Position numbers and translations under genes: made by a program
Shown: positions 1 to 7,916 of the stretch, in pieces
Layout of the letters: the number at the start of each line of letters is the position of its first letter
Position numbering within the stretch: the first letter of the stretch is position 1
Source: Embleya sp051903075
Lineage (GTDB): Bacteria > Actinomycetota > Actinomycetes > Streptomycetales > Streptomycetaceae
Direction: 5' to 3'
NCBI RefSeq assembly: GCF_051903075.1
Contig: NZ_CP182423.1
Location: 3,782,001-3,846,000 of the forward strand
DNA: 64,000 nt
The notes under the pieces: generated by a model
The model's database searches: none
Seen by the model: only the letters and a program-made list of their open reading frames with translations
Told to the model about the DNA's origin: nothing

Positions 1-304
1 ACAGGTTGACCTTGTCGCGCCCGCCCGGGAAGCCGTAATTGGCCACCGAGGACGCGCGGTTCTTCATTCCCAGGCAGCCCGGGTCGGCGCTGCCGGGGTT
101 GTCCCAGTCCCTGGAGAACCCCACCCAGGCGCAGTGGTCGCCGCGCTGGTTCGGATCGGACCAGGCGTGGATCCTGCCGTCGGCGAAGGCCCGTGCACCC
201 GACGCCGCAGGTCCGTTCCGCGCCGCCTGGGCGACGGGAACGGACGTCGCGACGGAGATCAACGCCGCCGCACTCGCGAGGACCATGCCGACTCGCTTCT
301 TCAT
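1..304 (-). CDS. Secreted peptidase-inhibitor I36-like protein (partial, 3' end outside window)
   Basis: The reverse strand reads ATG at 304 followed by a Sec-type signal peptide (MKKRVGMVLASAAALISVA then an AQA cleavage site). The mature part contains HCAWVGFSRDWDN, GCLGMKNRASSVANYGFPGG and a KVNL ending at the window edge. A short exported protein with Cys, Trp and a 'SSV.N.G' core resembles the I36 peptidase-inhibitor (beta/gamma-crystallin-like) proteins common in Streptomyces. The reading frame is open at base 1, so the C-terminus is missing. The family call is by motif only. Confidence 0.6.
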   Translation of the reverse strand, partial: MKKRVGMVLASAAALISVATSVPVAQAARNGPAASGARAFADGRIHAWSDPNQRGDHCAWVGFSRDWDNPGSADPGCLGMKNRASSVANYGFPGGRDKVNL

Positions 305-344
305 GAGCTGAATTCCCTTCGATTCGAACCATGCCGATGCCGAC

Positions 345-1223
345 TCAGCCGCGGGCGACGATGCCCTGCGCGCGGGTGAGTGCCTTGTTCTCCAGTACCT
401 TCCGGTCGCGGACGTCCGTGGAGTACCGGGAGTCGATGTCCGCGCGATAGGCGCGGTCGATGTCGCGGGCGGTGGTGCCGAGTTCGGTGGACAGCGCGCA
501 TTCGGCCTCGGCCCGCGCGGTGGTGACCTCGTCCGCGCGGTCGGCCCGCAGGAACTGCTCGCGGGCCCGCAGCGGAGTGTCGTAGACCAGTCCCCGATCG
601 CGCATGCACGCTGCCCAACCCTGGACGACTTGCGTGTAGCGCGCGTCCCGCACCACCGCCGAGCGCACGAGACGGGGCAGCGCCTCGGTGACCTTTCGGG
701 CCCGATACCAGCTCGGCAGATCGCCGTAGAGCCCGCGCTGGGCGTTTGCCTCGCAGCCCTTGTCGCTGTGCCGGATCGTCCCCGATCCCGGGACACGGGC
801 CTCCAGGCGCTGATTGCCGTCGCCGTGGAACGCCCGCAGGGCCGCCGACCGGCGCGGCTCCGCCAACGCGCGGAAGTAGCGCTGGTTGGGGTCGTCGTCC
901 GCGATCGCGTCGCGTCGGATGCGGATCGCCCGGCCGTAGCCGTTCGACGTGGCCCATGCCGGGTCGTCGATGACGTACGGGAAGCGGGTGTCCACCGATT
1001 CGGGCGGCTCGTCGGTCACCCGGAAGTCGAACCCGGCCGCACGCATGCAGTCGCGGGTCAGGATCTTCTCGGCCCGGGCGAGCGTTCCCCGCTCCGCCTC
1101 GGTGAGGTTACGGGGTGCGGGTGCGGACCCGGGGGTCGACGTCCCGTCCGACCCGCAGCCGGCGGTCGTCGCCACCGCGACCGCGCAGATCAGCGCGGCC
1201 ACGTGTCGCCTGCGATCCGCCAT
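345..1223 (-). CDS. Putative lipoprotein of unknown function
   Basis: 292 residues beginning MADRRRHVAALICAVAVATT followed by AGC, a lipobox with Cys near residue 23 that suggests a diacylated outer-face lipoprotein. The mature part is charged and mostly helical, with two Cys-Met motifs (DCMRAAGFDF and ACMRDRGLVY) spaced through the chain, a pattern seen in uncharacterised actinomycete lipoproteins. It lies 40 bases downstream of the I36-like start on the same strand, so the two may be co-expressed at the cell surface. No enzymatic motif was recognised. Confidence 0.7.
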   Translation of the reverse strand: MADRRRHVAALICAVAVATTAGCGSDGTSTPGSAPAPRNLTEAERGTLARAEKILTRDCMRAAGFDFRVTDEPPESVDTRFPYVIDDPAWATSNGYGRAIRIRRDAIADDDPNQRYFRALAEPRRSAALRAFHGDGNQRLEARVPGSGTIRHSDKGCEANAQRGLYGDLPSWYRARKVTEALPRLVRSAVVRDARYTQVVQGWAACMRDRGLVYDTPLRAREQFLRADRADEVTTARAEAECALSTELGTTARDIDRAYRADIDSRYSTDVRDRKVLENKALTRAQGIVARG

Positions 1224-1329
1224 GTCCGTCCCCCCGTTCCCGCCGATCCCTTCACTGGTCGAAACGGTAGGCGGGGCGCGGGGCGAACGGTCCCTGACGG
1301 ATGTCAGGGTCGCCGGATGGCCGGCGGTT

Positions 1330-2931
1330 TCAGCCGGACGGGGCAGCCGGTGCGGAGGGAGCCGGCGGCGTGCCGGTGTACTCCGCGAGGTAGCGCAGCA
1401 CGAGGTCCACGTGTGCGCGCGTGCGCGGGGGCACGCTCCTGGCCTCCCGGACCGTGCGGTCGCTGGTCCGATAGGCGGCCACGGTCAGGGCGGGTACGTC
1501 CTCGCGCATCCCTTCCTGCTTGATGTGTTGGGCCAGCCAGCAGACGTAGACGCCCATGGTCGCGATCGCGTCGGGCGGCGACATGTAGTCCTTGCGACCG
1601 TCCCGATCGCCGTCCACCGCCCACGCGTTGAACACCCGCGGCGTCCACATGGCGATCCCGTACTCGTCGCTCTCGGGTCGCGCCGCGCGGGCGTCGAAGC
1701 CGCTCTCCGCCTTGAGCATCGCGGCGAGCAGCGCCGGGGTGACCTCGGCCTCGGTGCAGCGCTGGGCCGCGTCGGCGATCATCGGCCGCAATTCCGCGGG
1801 CACGTCGGATCCGGCGGGGACGTCCCCGGCGATCCGGCGCGGCACGGCCGTGGGGGCGGGAGTACCGGTGGCGGCGGCCGGCCGGCTCGCGGCGGCGGAC
1901 GGGGCCGCCTCGGCCCGCGGGTCGCCGTCGCCGCGCAGTCCGAGGCCCACGCCCACCCCGGCGAGGGCCACGCCGGCCACCACCAGGGCGGCCACCAGGC
2001 GTCGGCGCCGGGGCCTGGTGGCGCCGGACAGTGCCCGCACCCGCTCGTCGATCTCCGCCGCGTCGAGTCGGGAGCGGGATTCGTGGTCGGGGGCGAGGCA
2101 TTCGGTGATCAGCCGCCGCCACTCCTGGGGCACCCGGTCGTCCAGGCGCAGCGGATTGACCCCGCGGGCGTAGGCCTGGGCGGCGAGTGCGCGGGCCCGG
2201 GCGTTGCTGCCGACGAACGGGTGCAGTCCGCCGGTCAGGACTTGGTGGGCGAGTACGCCGAACGCCCAGACGTCGGCCGTGGGGCGGATCACCGTGCCGC
2301 GCTCGCCGGTGCGTTCCGACCACCACTCGGGCGGCACGTGGTCGAGCGAGCCGAGGGGTGGGATGTAGGCGTGCGTGCCGTCGAGTTCGGCGGTGAGTCC
2401 GAAGTCGGCGAGCCAGACGTCGCCGGTCGCGGAGAGCAGGGTGTTGGCCGGCTTCAGGTCGCCGTGTACGCGGCCGTGTTCGTGCATGTGCGCCAATCCG
2501 GCGGCCACGCCGCGCAGGATCCGGCCGGCGCCCGGTACTTCGAGCCCGGATTCGGCGCTGTCCAACACGTCGCGCAGGCTGCGCGCGGCCCGGTCCATGA
2601 CCAGGCCGACCACGGAGCGCAGTTCGGGGTGGTCGGGATCGTCGACGGTGACCACGGCGTGCGTGCGTACCAGGTTCGGGTGGTTCGCGGTCCGGCTGAA
2701 GTGCACTTCGCGGTGCACGAGTTCGTCCATGGAGCTGCGCTGGCCCGGGGTGAGCAGGTCGGTACGCAGGAACTTGATCGCGACGGGTGTCCCGTCGCTC
2801 GTCCGTTCCGCGGCGTACACGCTGCCCCAACTGCCGGACCCGATCGGTTCGATCACCCGCCAGTCGGCGACCACCAGGCCGGTGGGTACGTCGAGCGGGG
2901 GCGGTGCGGGCTGGTCCATCCTCGGCATCAC
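1330..2931 (-). CDS. Membrane Ser/Thr protein kinase fused to a lytic-transglycosylase-like domain
   Basis: 533 residues. Residues about 25-280 form a Hanks-type kinase: glycine loop IGSGSWGSVY, AIKFL lysine, catalytic loop HGDLKPANTLL (HGD instead of HRD), DFGL metal motif, and a PPEWW segment. A single transmembrane helix (about 310-330) follows an Arg-rich stretch, then a Pro/Ala-rich linker. The C-terminal about 150 residues resemble SLT-type transglycosylases: catalytic-Glu motif KAESGFDARA, YGIAMWTP, and a Tyr near the end (VAAYRTSD). Topology puts the kinase inside and the putative murein-cleaving domain outside. Its start lies 57 bases after the FHA gene stop, so the two likely form an operon. 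The kinase call is secure; the transglycosylase call is motif-based. Confidence 0.85.
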   Translation of the reverse strand: MMPRMDQPAPPPLDVPTGLVVADWRVIEPIGSGSWGSVYAAERTSDGTPVAIKFLRTDLLTPGQRSSMDELVHREVHFSRTANHPNLVRTHAVVTVDDPDHPELRSVVGLVMDRAARSLRDVLDSAESGLEVPGAGRILRGVAAGLAHMHEHGRVHGDLKPANTLLSATGDVWLADFGLTAELDGTHAYIPPLGSLDHVPPEWWSERTGERGTVIRPTADVWAFGVLAHQVLTGGLHPFVGSNARARALAAQAYARGVNPLRLDDRVPQEWRRLITECLAPDHESRSRLDAAEIDERVRALSGATRPRRRRLVAALVVAGVALAGVGVGLGLRGDGDPRAEAAPSAAASRPAAATGTPAPTAVPRRIAGDVPAGSDVPAELRPMIADAAQRCTEAEVTPALLAAMLKAESGFDARAARPESDEYGIAMWTPRVFNAWAVDGDRDGRKDYMSPPDAIATMGVYVCWLAQHIKQEGMREDVPALTVAAYRTSDRTVREARSVPPRTRAHVDLVLRYLAEYTGTPPAPSAPAAPSG

Positions 2932-2988
2932 TCTTCGTTTCCTCGACGAACTCCGGCCCCGCTGTGGCCGGACCGACTTCGCGGCGGA

Positions 2989-3753
2989 TCACCTGCCGCG
3001 CGGCGGCAACAGCGTCAGGTGTTCCTCCCGCACGAGGTCGAAGCGCAGCGCCAGGGTCACCAGGCGCTCGCGCTTGTGTCCGGTGCGCCCGGCCTCGTCC
3101 CCGGTGGCCTCCCGCAGGCGCAGTTTGGTGGAGGCGAGGTAGTCGATGTGGTAGTTGATCGCCGAACGGGTCAGATCCGCGTGTCCGGCGAGCGGGCGCA
3201 GGCGTGCCAACACCTCGCCGGCGCCGGGTGTCGCTGCGTCGAGCGCGCCGCGCAGGCGTGGTTCGCACAGCGCGAGCAGGACCAGGAAGTACTTGGACGT
3301 GGGATCGAGCGCGAACGGACTGGTCGTCAGTTCGCCGCCGCGAGGTTGCGAATCCCGGTCCAGATAGGCGTGTTGGGGGGCGAAGACCTTGAACGACACG
3401 TCGCCGTCGGCAACCGGGAGCACCAGGCGGGAGAATTCGAACGGCACCGGAGCGCCGAGCCGACCGGGCGCGATCTTGAGGTATTCCCCGGCGCCTTCCA
3501 GGTTCTCCACGACATAGGTCACGGTGCGGCTGAAGTTGGACAATCGCCAATAGTCCTCGGCGGCGACCAGTTCCCCGGCCCGCCGCGAGACCCCGGGATC
3601 GGGCAACACGATCGATACCGGCGCATCGGGCGCCCCACGCCCGAAGTCGGCACTTTGCCCCGGCCCCAGGCGCAACACCGCGGGCCTGTCCGACACATGC
3701 CCTTCGATCCCCGGATCCGGGTCCGGCAACTGCACGATGACCGTATCCACCAC
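2989..3753 (-). CDS. FHA-domain protein with C-terminal helical/wHTH-like region
   Basis: 254 residues. An FHA-like phosphothreonine-binding fold is suggested by VSRRAGELVA, RLSNFSRT and VENLEG (residues about 50-90) after an N-terminal strand-rich segment. The C-terminal half (about 140-250) is helical, with ADLTRSAINYHIDYLASTKL resembling a winged helix. It is the first gene of a two-gene unit with the downstream membrane kinase, so it is likely a binding partner or substrate recruited to phosphorylated kinase. FHA proteins partnering STPKs are well established in actinobacteria; the partner assignment here is inferred from adjacency. Confidence 0.7.
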   Translation of the reverse strand: MVDTVIVQLPDPDPGIEGHVSDRPAVLRLGPGQSADFGRGAPDAPVSIVLPDPGVSRRAGELVAAEDYWRLSNFSRTVTYVVENLEGAGEYLKIAPGRLGAPVPFEFSRLVLPVADGDVSFKVFAPQHAYLDRDSQPRGGELTTSPFALDPTSKYFLVLLALCEPRLRGALDAATPGAGEVLARLRPLAGHADLTRSAINYHIDYLASTKLRLREATGDEAGRTGHKRERLVTLALRFDLVREEHLTLLPPRGR

Positions 3754-4178
3754 GTACCCCCGTACCCCCGCAACATGCGAGCATGATAACGCCGGTCGAC
3801 GCTCGGTGACGGGAGACGGAGCATCGCCACTCGGCCCCCGGCCGTGGATGCGCGGATACGCGGTCGGAAGGCACCCCCCCGATCACGTCACCCGAGTCCG
3901 CACGGGGGTCGAGACGGACTGCGGTCGCCGTGCATGTCCCGTTGCACAAAGGCAAGTTCGACCGCGCACGAAGCAGAGCGATCGGGTTCGTGCGCGGCGT
4001 GGGTCACCGAGTGGCGGCGCAGTGGTCCGATTGCGGTGCGGTGGGTGGGATCAACTCGTCCGCTGAGTGTGAGGTTGTGGAACTCGCCGACGCCGAGTGT
4101 GGCCGCAAGCCGACGCCGGACAGACGGAAGCCACCGAGCGACGAGGTGGGTGTCACCGCGGTGTGCGACCGTGCGGAC
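3754..4178. other. Intergenic region upstream of the FHA-kinase unit
   Basis: About 425 bases separate the FHA gene start (reverse) and the next forward gene at 4179. The left side should carry the FHA-kinase promoter. Open frames here show no family motif and poor codon bias. No clear -35/-10 pair or dyad was identified. Confidence 0.4.
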
Positions 4179-4535
4179 ATGAGCTACGACCTTGCCGTCT
4201 GGGAGGGCGAGAGACCGGCGAACGACAAGGCCGCCGGCCGGGTCTTCGACGACCTGTACGAGCGCTACATCGACGGCGAGGAGCAAGAGCCTGCGTCCGA
4301 ACGCATAGCGGCCTACGTGGCCGCGCTGCTGGAGCGGTGGGTCGACGTCACCGAGGACGAGGAGGACACCTCGCCTTGGTCGGCCGGTCCGTTGATCGAC
4401 GAAGCCGGCGGTCCGCTGATCTACTTCGCCATGCGGTGGAGCATGGCCGAGGAGGCGTCGGCGTACGCGGCGGCGGTGGCGGAGTCCATGGGGCTGGTCT
4501 GCTTCGCTGTCCAGCAGAACCGCCTCCGACCGTGA
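4179..4535 (+). CDS. Conserved hypothetical protein (MSYDLAVWEGERP family)
   Basis: 118 residues from the ATG at 4179. The frame is open further upstream, but that part has no protein-like composition, and the MSYDLAVWEGERP opening is typical of a small uncharacterised actinomycete family. The protein is acidic, with a run of Glu and Asp (VDVTEDEEDTSPW) in the middle and a C-terminal segment with alternating hydrophobics. No catalytic motif is visible. Small acidic proteins of this type are sometimes immunity proteins, but nothing here shows it. Confidence 0.6.
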   Translation: MSYDLAVWEGERPANDKAAGRVFDDLYERYIDGEEQEPASERIAAYVAALLERWVDVTEDEEDTSPWSAGPLIDEAGGPLIYFAMRWSMAEEASAYAAAVAESMGLVCFAVQQNRLRP

Positions 4536-4553
4536 GCGGGGGCGCCGACCCGT

Positions 4554-4682
4554 CACACCGGCCGCGACCACGCCCCGGACGCAGTCGTCGGGGTCGGGGT
4601 TGCCGTACGGCCCGAACATCATCGTGCCCAGGGTGTAGGCGCTGACCTGGATGCCGGTCCGGCCGAGCGGACGGGTCCGCAT
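4554..4682 (-). pseudogene. Aldo/keto reductase N-terminal fragment
   Basis: The reverse frame from the ATG at 4682 gives MRTRPLGRTGIQVSAYTLGT then MMFGPYGNPDPDDC, the canonical first 40 or so residues of an aldo/keto reductase (LGRTG...S.LGLGTM). Similarity stops near 4554, where the frame enters the antisense of the adjacent hypothetical gene. The remaining 280 or so residues of a normal AKR are absent, so this is a truncated relic. Confidence 0.75.
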
Positions 4683-4740
4683 GGGCTTCCCCTCGGGGCG
4701 GAGGTGTGCGGCCGGTCCGGCCGCACACCTCGCCGAACGG

Positions 4741-5208
4741 TCAGGCCTGGGTGTACTCGGCCGCGACATCGACGATCCAGGTGACGCCGAAGCGGTCGGC
4801 CAGCATCCCGAACGCAGGCGCCCACTGGGCGGGTCCGAACGCCTCGATCACGGTCGCGCCCTTGGCGAGGCCCTCCCACACGGGGGTGACCTCGTCGACG
4901 CTGTCGCCGCGGACGGACAGGAAGAACGGTTCCCGGGTGATCGTGGTGCCGTTCTCCCGACGCGTGGTGGGCGCGCCGGGGTCGGCTGGCGTGTGCTCGC
5001 CGGGCACGTCGTAGGCCATGACCCGGAAGCCGTTGTCGGCGACGACCTGGCCGAACACGACGTTCGTCGCGCCGGGCAGTTCGGCGGGCATCCCGAAGTC
5101 GGCGTAGGTGGCGACGGTGAGCCGGCCGCCGAAGACCGACTGGTAGAACTCCAGGGCCTCGCGGGCCTGGCCGTGGAAGTTCAGGTGCGCGACAGCGTTG
5201 AGCGACAT
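4741..5208 (-). CDS. VOC family protein (PhnB/glyoxalase-like)
   Basis: 155 residues beginning MSLNAVAHLNFHGQAREALE and continuing FYQSVFGGRL, the hallmark of the PhnB-like branch of the vicinal-oxygen-chelate superfamily. The second half carries EVTPVWEGLAKGATV and FGVTWIVDV, matching the second beta-alpha-beta-beta-beta module. Likely a cytosolic metal-binding enzyme or binding protein of unknown substrate. In actinomycetes this gene is often divergent from a WYL regulator; here that regulator lies at 5986 and the shared intergenic segment has been duplicated around a remnant. Confidence 0.85.
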   Translation of the reverse strand: MSLNAVAHLNFHGQAREALEFYQSVFGGRLTVATYADFGMPAELPGATNVVFGQVVADNGFRVMAYDVPGEHTPADPGAPTTRRENGTTITREPFFLSVRGDSVDEVTPVWEGLAKGATVIEAFGPAQWAPAFGMLADRFGVTWIVDVAAEYTQA

Positions 5209-5237
5209 GGTGTTCGGTCCTTCACGAGCGATTTTCG

Positions 5238-5305
5238 ATGCCGGAGGTTTCCGGCGACAGGACCGACGATGGCAGCAGTACAGGTCAGAGAACGTCCGCT
5301 ACCTG
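5238..5305. repeat. Direct repeat copy 1 (duplicated divergent promoter/operator segment)
   Basis: A 68-base segment starting ATGCCGGAGG and ending CCGCTACCTG matches 5903-5970 at 60 of 68 positions (counted by eye, no gaps). It lies 30 bases upstream of the VOC start. The best explanation is duplication of the old VOC/WYL intergenic region. Confidence 0.85.
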
Positions 5306-5423
5306 CTCGACGCCCTCGGCCCCTTCGTCGCCGACCCGCACACCGACCACGTCGAATCGCGGCGAAGTCCCAGCCACCGCAGTGACGTTGTGCGTGGGGC
5401 CGCCTTGGCTTGGCGTCGGGGCC

Positions 5424-5890
5424 ATGTCTGAGATCGAACCCTTTCCGGTGCATGCTCCCGAGCACGATCTGGAGGACCTGCGAGAGCGTCTCGACCGCGT
5501 GCGACTTCCGGAACGGGAGACGGTTCGGGACGGTACGCAGGGCATCGGCCTGGAACGCCTACGGACCTTGCCGGACGCCTGGCGACAGCACGACTGGCGA
5601 GCCGTGGAAAAGCGCTGGAACGCGATACCGCACTTCCGCACCCGGCTCGACGGCCTCGACATCGCCTTCCGGCACGTGCGTTCGCCCGAGCCCGACGCCT
5701 TTCCGCTGGTGCTGACGCACGGCCGGCCCGGCTCGATGCTGAAGTTCGAGAGCGTCATCGGGCCGTTGACCGACCCGGTCGCGCACGGCGGTTCCGCCTC
5801 GGACGCCTTCGACGTGGTCGTACCGGCCCTGCCCGGTTTCGGTTTCAGCGAGCGCCCCCGGGAACCCGACTGGAACCCGGGCCGTACCGC
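5424..5890 (+). pseudogene. Epoxide hydrolase N-terminal fragment
   Basis: The frame from ATG 5424 reads MSEIEPFPVHAPEHDLEDLR, then RLDRVRLPE, the N-terminal (EHN) cap of alpha/beta-fold epoxide hydrolases. It continues through FRHVRSPEPDAFPLVLTHGR PGS (the HGxPGS oxyanion loop) and VVPALPGFGFSERP. Similarity ends near 5890, before the nucleophile Asp region, and the frame runs into repeat copy 2. About 155 of some 380 expected residues remain. Confidence 0.8.
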
Positions 5891-5902
5891 ACCGCCTGTC
5901 GT

Positions 5903-5970
5903 ATGCCGGGGGTTTGCGGCGACGGGACCGAAGAGGTCGGCAGTACAGGTCCGAGAACGTCCGCTACCTG
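5903..5970. repeat. Direct repeat copy 2 (duplicated divergent promoter/operator segment)
   Basis: 68 bases matching 5238-5305 in the same orientation with 8 substitutions. It ends 16 bases before the WYL regulator start. Each gene of the former divergent pair therefore keeps its own copy of the intergenic element, with the epoxide-hydrolase relic between them. Confidence 0.85.
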
Positions 5971-5985
5971 TGGCATCGTGAAAAG

Positions 5986-6975
5986 ATGCCGATCGCCTCC
6001 TCGACGACGACCTCCAGCCGGCTGCTGGCGCTGCTGTCCATGCTGCAGGCCCGCCGAGACTGGCCGGGCGGCGTGCTCGCCGAGCGGCTGGGTGTCAGCG
6101 AGCGAACCGTGCGCCGCGACGTCGACCGGCTGCGCGAGCTGGGGTACCGCGTGCAGGCGATCAAGGGCCCCGACGGCGGCTACCGGCTCGAAGCGGGCAG
6201 CCGGGTGCCGCCGCTGCTGTTCGACGAGGAGCAGGCGGTCGCGCTGGCCGTGGCGCTGCGGATCGCCGTCGGGACCGGCGCGGGCATCGAGGAGGCGGCC
6301 GCGCGGGCGCTGGCCGGCGTGCGACAGGTGTTGCCGTCGCGGTTGCGGCAGCGGGTGGACGCCCTCGAGATCAGCGCGGCCGGGCACGGTGTCGATGCGC
6401 AGGTCGATACCGGGATCCTGCTGACGCTGAGTGCCGCGGTCCGCGCGGGGGAGGAACTGCGGTTCGACTACCGCTCACCGGGGCGCACCGAGGATGCCGA
6501 GCCGCGACCGCCTCGCCGGGTGCAGCCGCATCACCTGGTGGCGCGGGCCGGGCGCTGGTACGTCGTCGGCTGGGACCCCGACCGCGGCGACTGGCGGATC
6601 TTCCGGGTCGACCGGATGACACCGCGGGTCCCGAATGGGCCGCGGTTCGTTCCCCGTGAAGTGCCGGGCGGCGACGTGGCCGCGTTCCTGGCGGCCCGGT
6701 TCAAGGGTTCCGAGAGCGCGGACGCCTGGCCGTGCCGGGGCGAGGTGATCCTCGGCCTGCCGGTGGCGGAGGTGGCCCCGTTCGCCGGCGACGGTGTCGT
6801 CGAGGAACTCGGCGCCGACCGGACCAGGTTGACGACGGGATCCTGGTCCTGGGCCGCCCTCGCGGCGGCGTTGGCCCGCTTCGACACCGAGATCGAGGTG
6901 GTTGCCCCGCCGGAACTACGCGCGGCATTCGCGCAGTTGTCCCACCGCGCCGGCCGCGCCGCGAGGACCGGATAG
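5986..6975 (+). CDS. YafY-type HTH/WYL-domain transcriptional regulator
   Basis: 329 residues from ATG 5986 (MPIASSTTTSSRLLALLSML). An N-terminal winged HTH (LAERLGVSERTVRRDVDRLR, GYRVQAIKGPDGGYRL) is followed by a WYL domain with RWYVVGWDPDRGDWR and FRVDRM, then a WCX-like C-terminal part. Upstream codons in frame belong to repeat copy 2, so the later ATG is preferred. WYL domains sense ligands or nucleic acids in the cytosol. The gene probably controlled the VOC gene at 4741 when the two were adjacent. Confidence 0.88.
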   Translation: MPIASSTTTSSRLLALLSMLQARRDWPGGVLAERLGVSERTVRRDVDRLRELGYRVQAIKGPDGGYRLEAGSRVPPLLFDEEQAVALAVALRIAVGTGAGIEEAAARALAGVRQVLPSRLRQRVDALEISAAGHGVDAQVDTGILLTLSAAVRAGEELRFDYRSPGRTEDAEPRPPRRVQPHHLVARAGRWYVVGWDPDRGDWRIFRVDRMTPRVPNGPRFVPREVPGGDVAAFLAARFKGSESADAWPCRGEVILGLPVAEVAPFAGDGVVEELGADRTRLTTGSWSWAALAAALARFDTEIEVVAPPELRAAFAQLSHRAGRAARTG

Positions 6976-7458
6976 GGGGTACGTGCCGTCGCCGAGTGCG
7001 TGGTGGAGTTCGATGCCGTCGACGGCCGCGTGGACGAACTCGCCGATGACGCGCAGGCGTTCGGGATCCGGCATCGGACGTTCGCCCGAAGCGGCGTCGC
7101 CGTGGACGGTGTCGGCGAACGCGCGGACCGTCCAGGCGTTCAGTTTGGCGAGCCGGGCGCGCAACGCGTCGTCGTGGAAGCCGAGTACGGCGATGGCGAA
7201 GTACGCGCGGGTTGCGTCGCCGTCCTGACACATGCGTACGACGCCGTCGAGGTACGCCCGCCGGCGCTCGCGCCCGGATCGCAGTTCGCGGGCCTTGGCG
7301 GCGAAGTCGGCCGCCTGTTCCTGGTAGAGCCGGTCCATCAGGGCTTCGATGAGACCGTGCCGGGTGCCCAAGTGGTACGAGACCGTGGTCACGTCGACGT
7401 GGGCTTCGCGAGCGACGGCGACCAGAGTCAGCCCGGCCGTCCCAGCGCGGAGCAGCAC
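6916..7458 (-). pseudogene. TetR-family regulator lacking a normal start (probably 5'-truncated)
   Basis: The frame gives LTLVAVAREAHVDVTTVSYH and LGTRHGLIEALMDRLYQ, a TetR HTH, followed by a normal-length ligand domain. Recognisable homology continues upstream of the GTG at 7458 (TTAAILDGAHRVLLRAG), but no ATG, GTG or TTG lies in that frame back to a stop near 7605. The first helix would be lost if GTG 7458 is used. The 3' end overlaps the WYL gene by 60 bases, convergent. Either translation starts at a rare codon or the 5' end was lost with the neighbouring MFS gene. Confidence 0.6.
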
Positions 7459-7559
7459 CCGGTGCGCGCCGTCGAGGATCGCGGCGGTCGTCCGTGGCGA
7501 GTCCGCGGGACGACGGTCCAGCGGATGCCTTCCCCGGGGACCCGACGAACGACTTCGCG

Positions 7560-7890
7560 CGGCCGACCACGTCCGCGGCGATCCCGTACGCCGCGCCGTC
7601 CTGGCTGCTGTTCACCGACCTCGGCCTTACGGGCGTCGCCGTGCCACCTACTACACCGCGGTCGCACTGGCTCGATTCACCAGTCTGACCGTCTTCTACG
7701 TGCCGTACGGAGCCCTCGGCGCCGAGTTGAGCACCGACCCGACCGAGCGCACCGCCCTGCCGAGCGTCCGCACCGCCTTTTCGCAACTAGGCGCACTCGT
7801 CGGCGCGATCACCCCGCTCGCGCTCCACGGGGTACTCGGCGACGCCCTGGGTGGGAGCGACAAGGCGGGCTGGTCGGCCGTTGCGACGTG
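7560..7890 (+). pseudogene. MFS (GPH-like) transporter remnant
   Basis: Two forward frames show transporter-like pieces: an IPYAAPSWLLFTDL segment before about 7640, then, after a frame change, TYYTAVALARFTSLTVFYVP followed by YGALGAELSTDPTERT and a GALVGAITPLAL helix. The YGALGxELxxDxxERT signature is typical of glycoside-pentoside-hexuronide symporters. Most of the 12 TM helices are missing and the frame is broken. It sits divergent to the TetR remnant, so the regulator/transporter pair decayed together. Confidence 0.55.
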
Positions 7891-7916
7891 TCGGGCGGCT
7901 CCGCCGTGGGAGGGTG

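Noticed and set aside
949..3786. 945-residue forward ORF over the kinase and FHA genes
   Set aside because: Antisense shadow. Reverse-strand genes have complete kinase and FHA motifs; the forward product is Gly/Arg/His-rich with no family motif.
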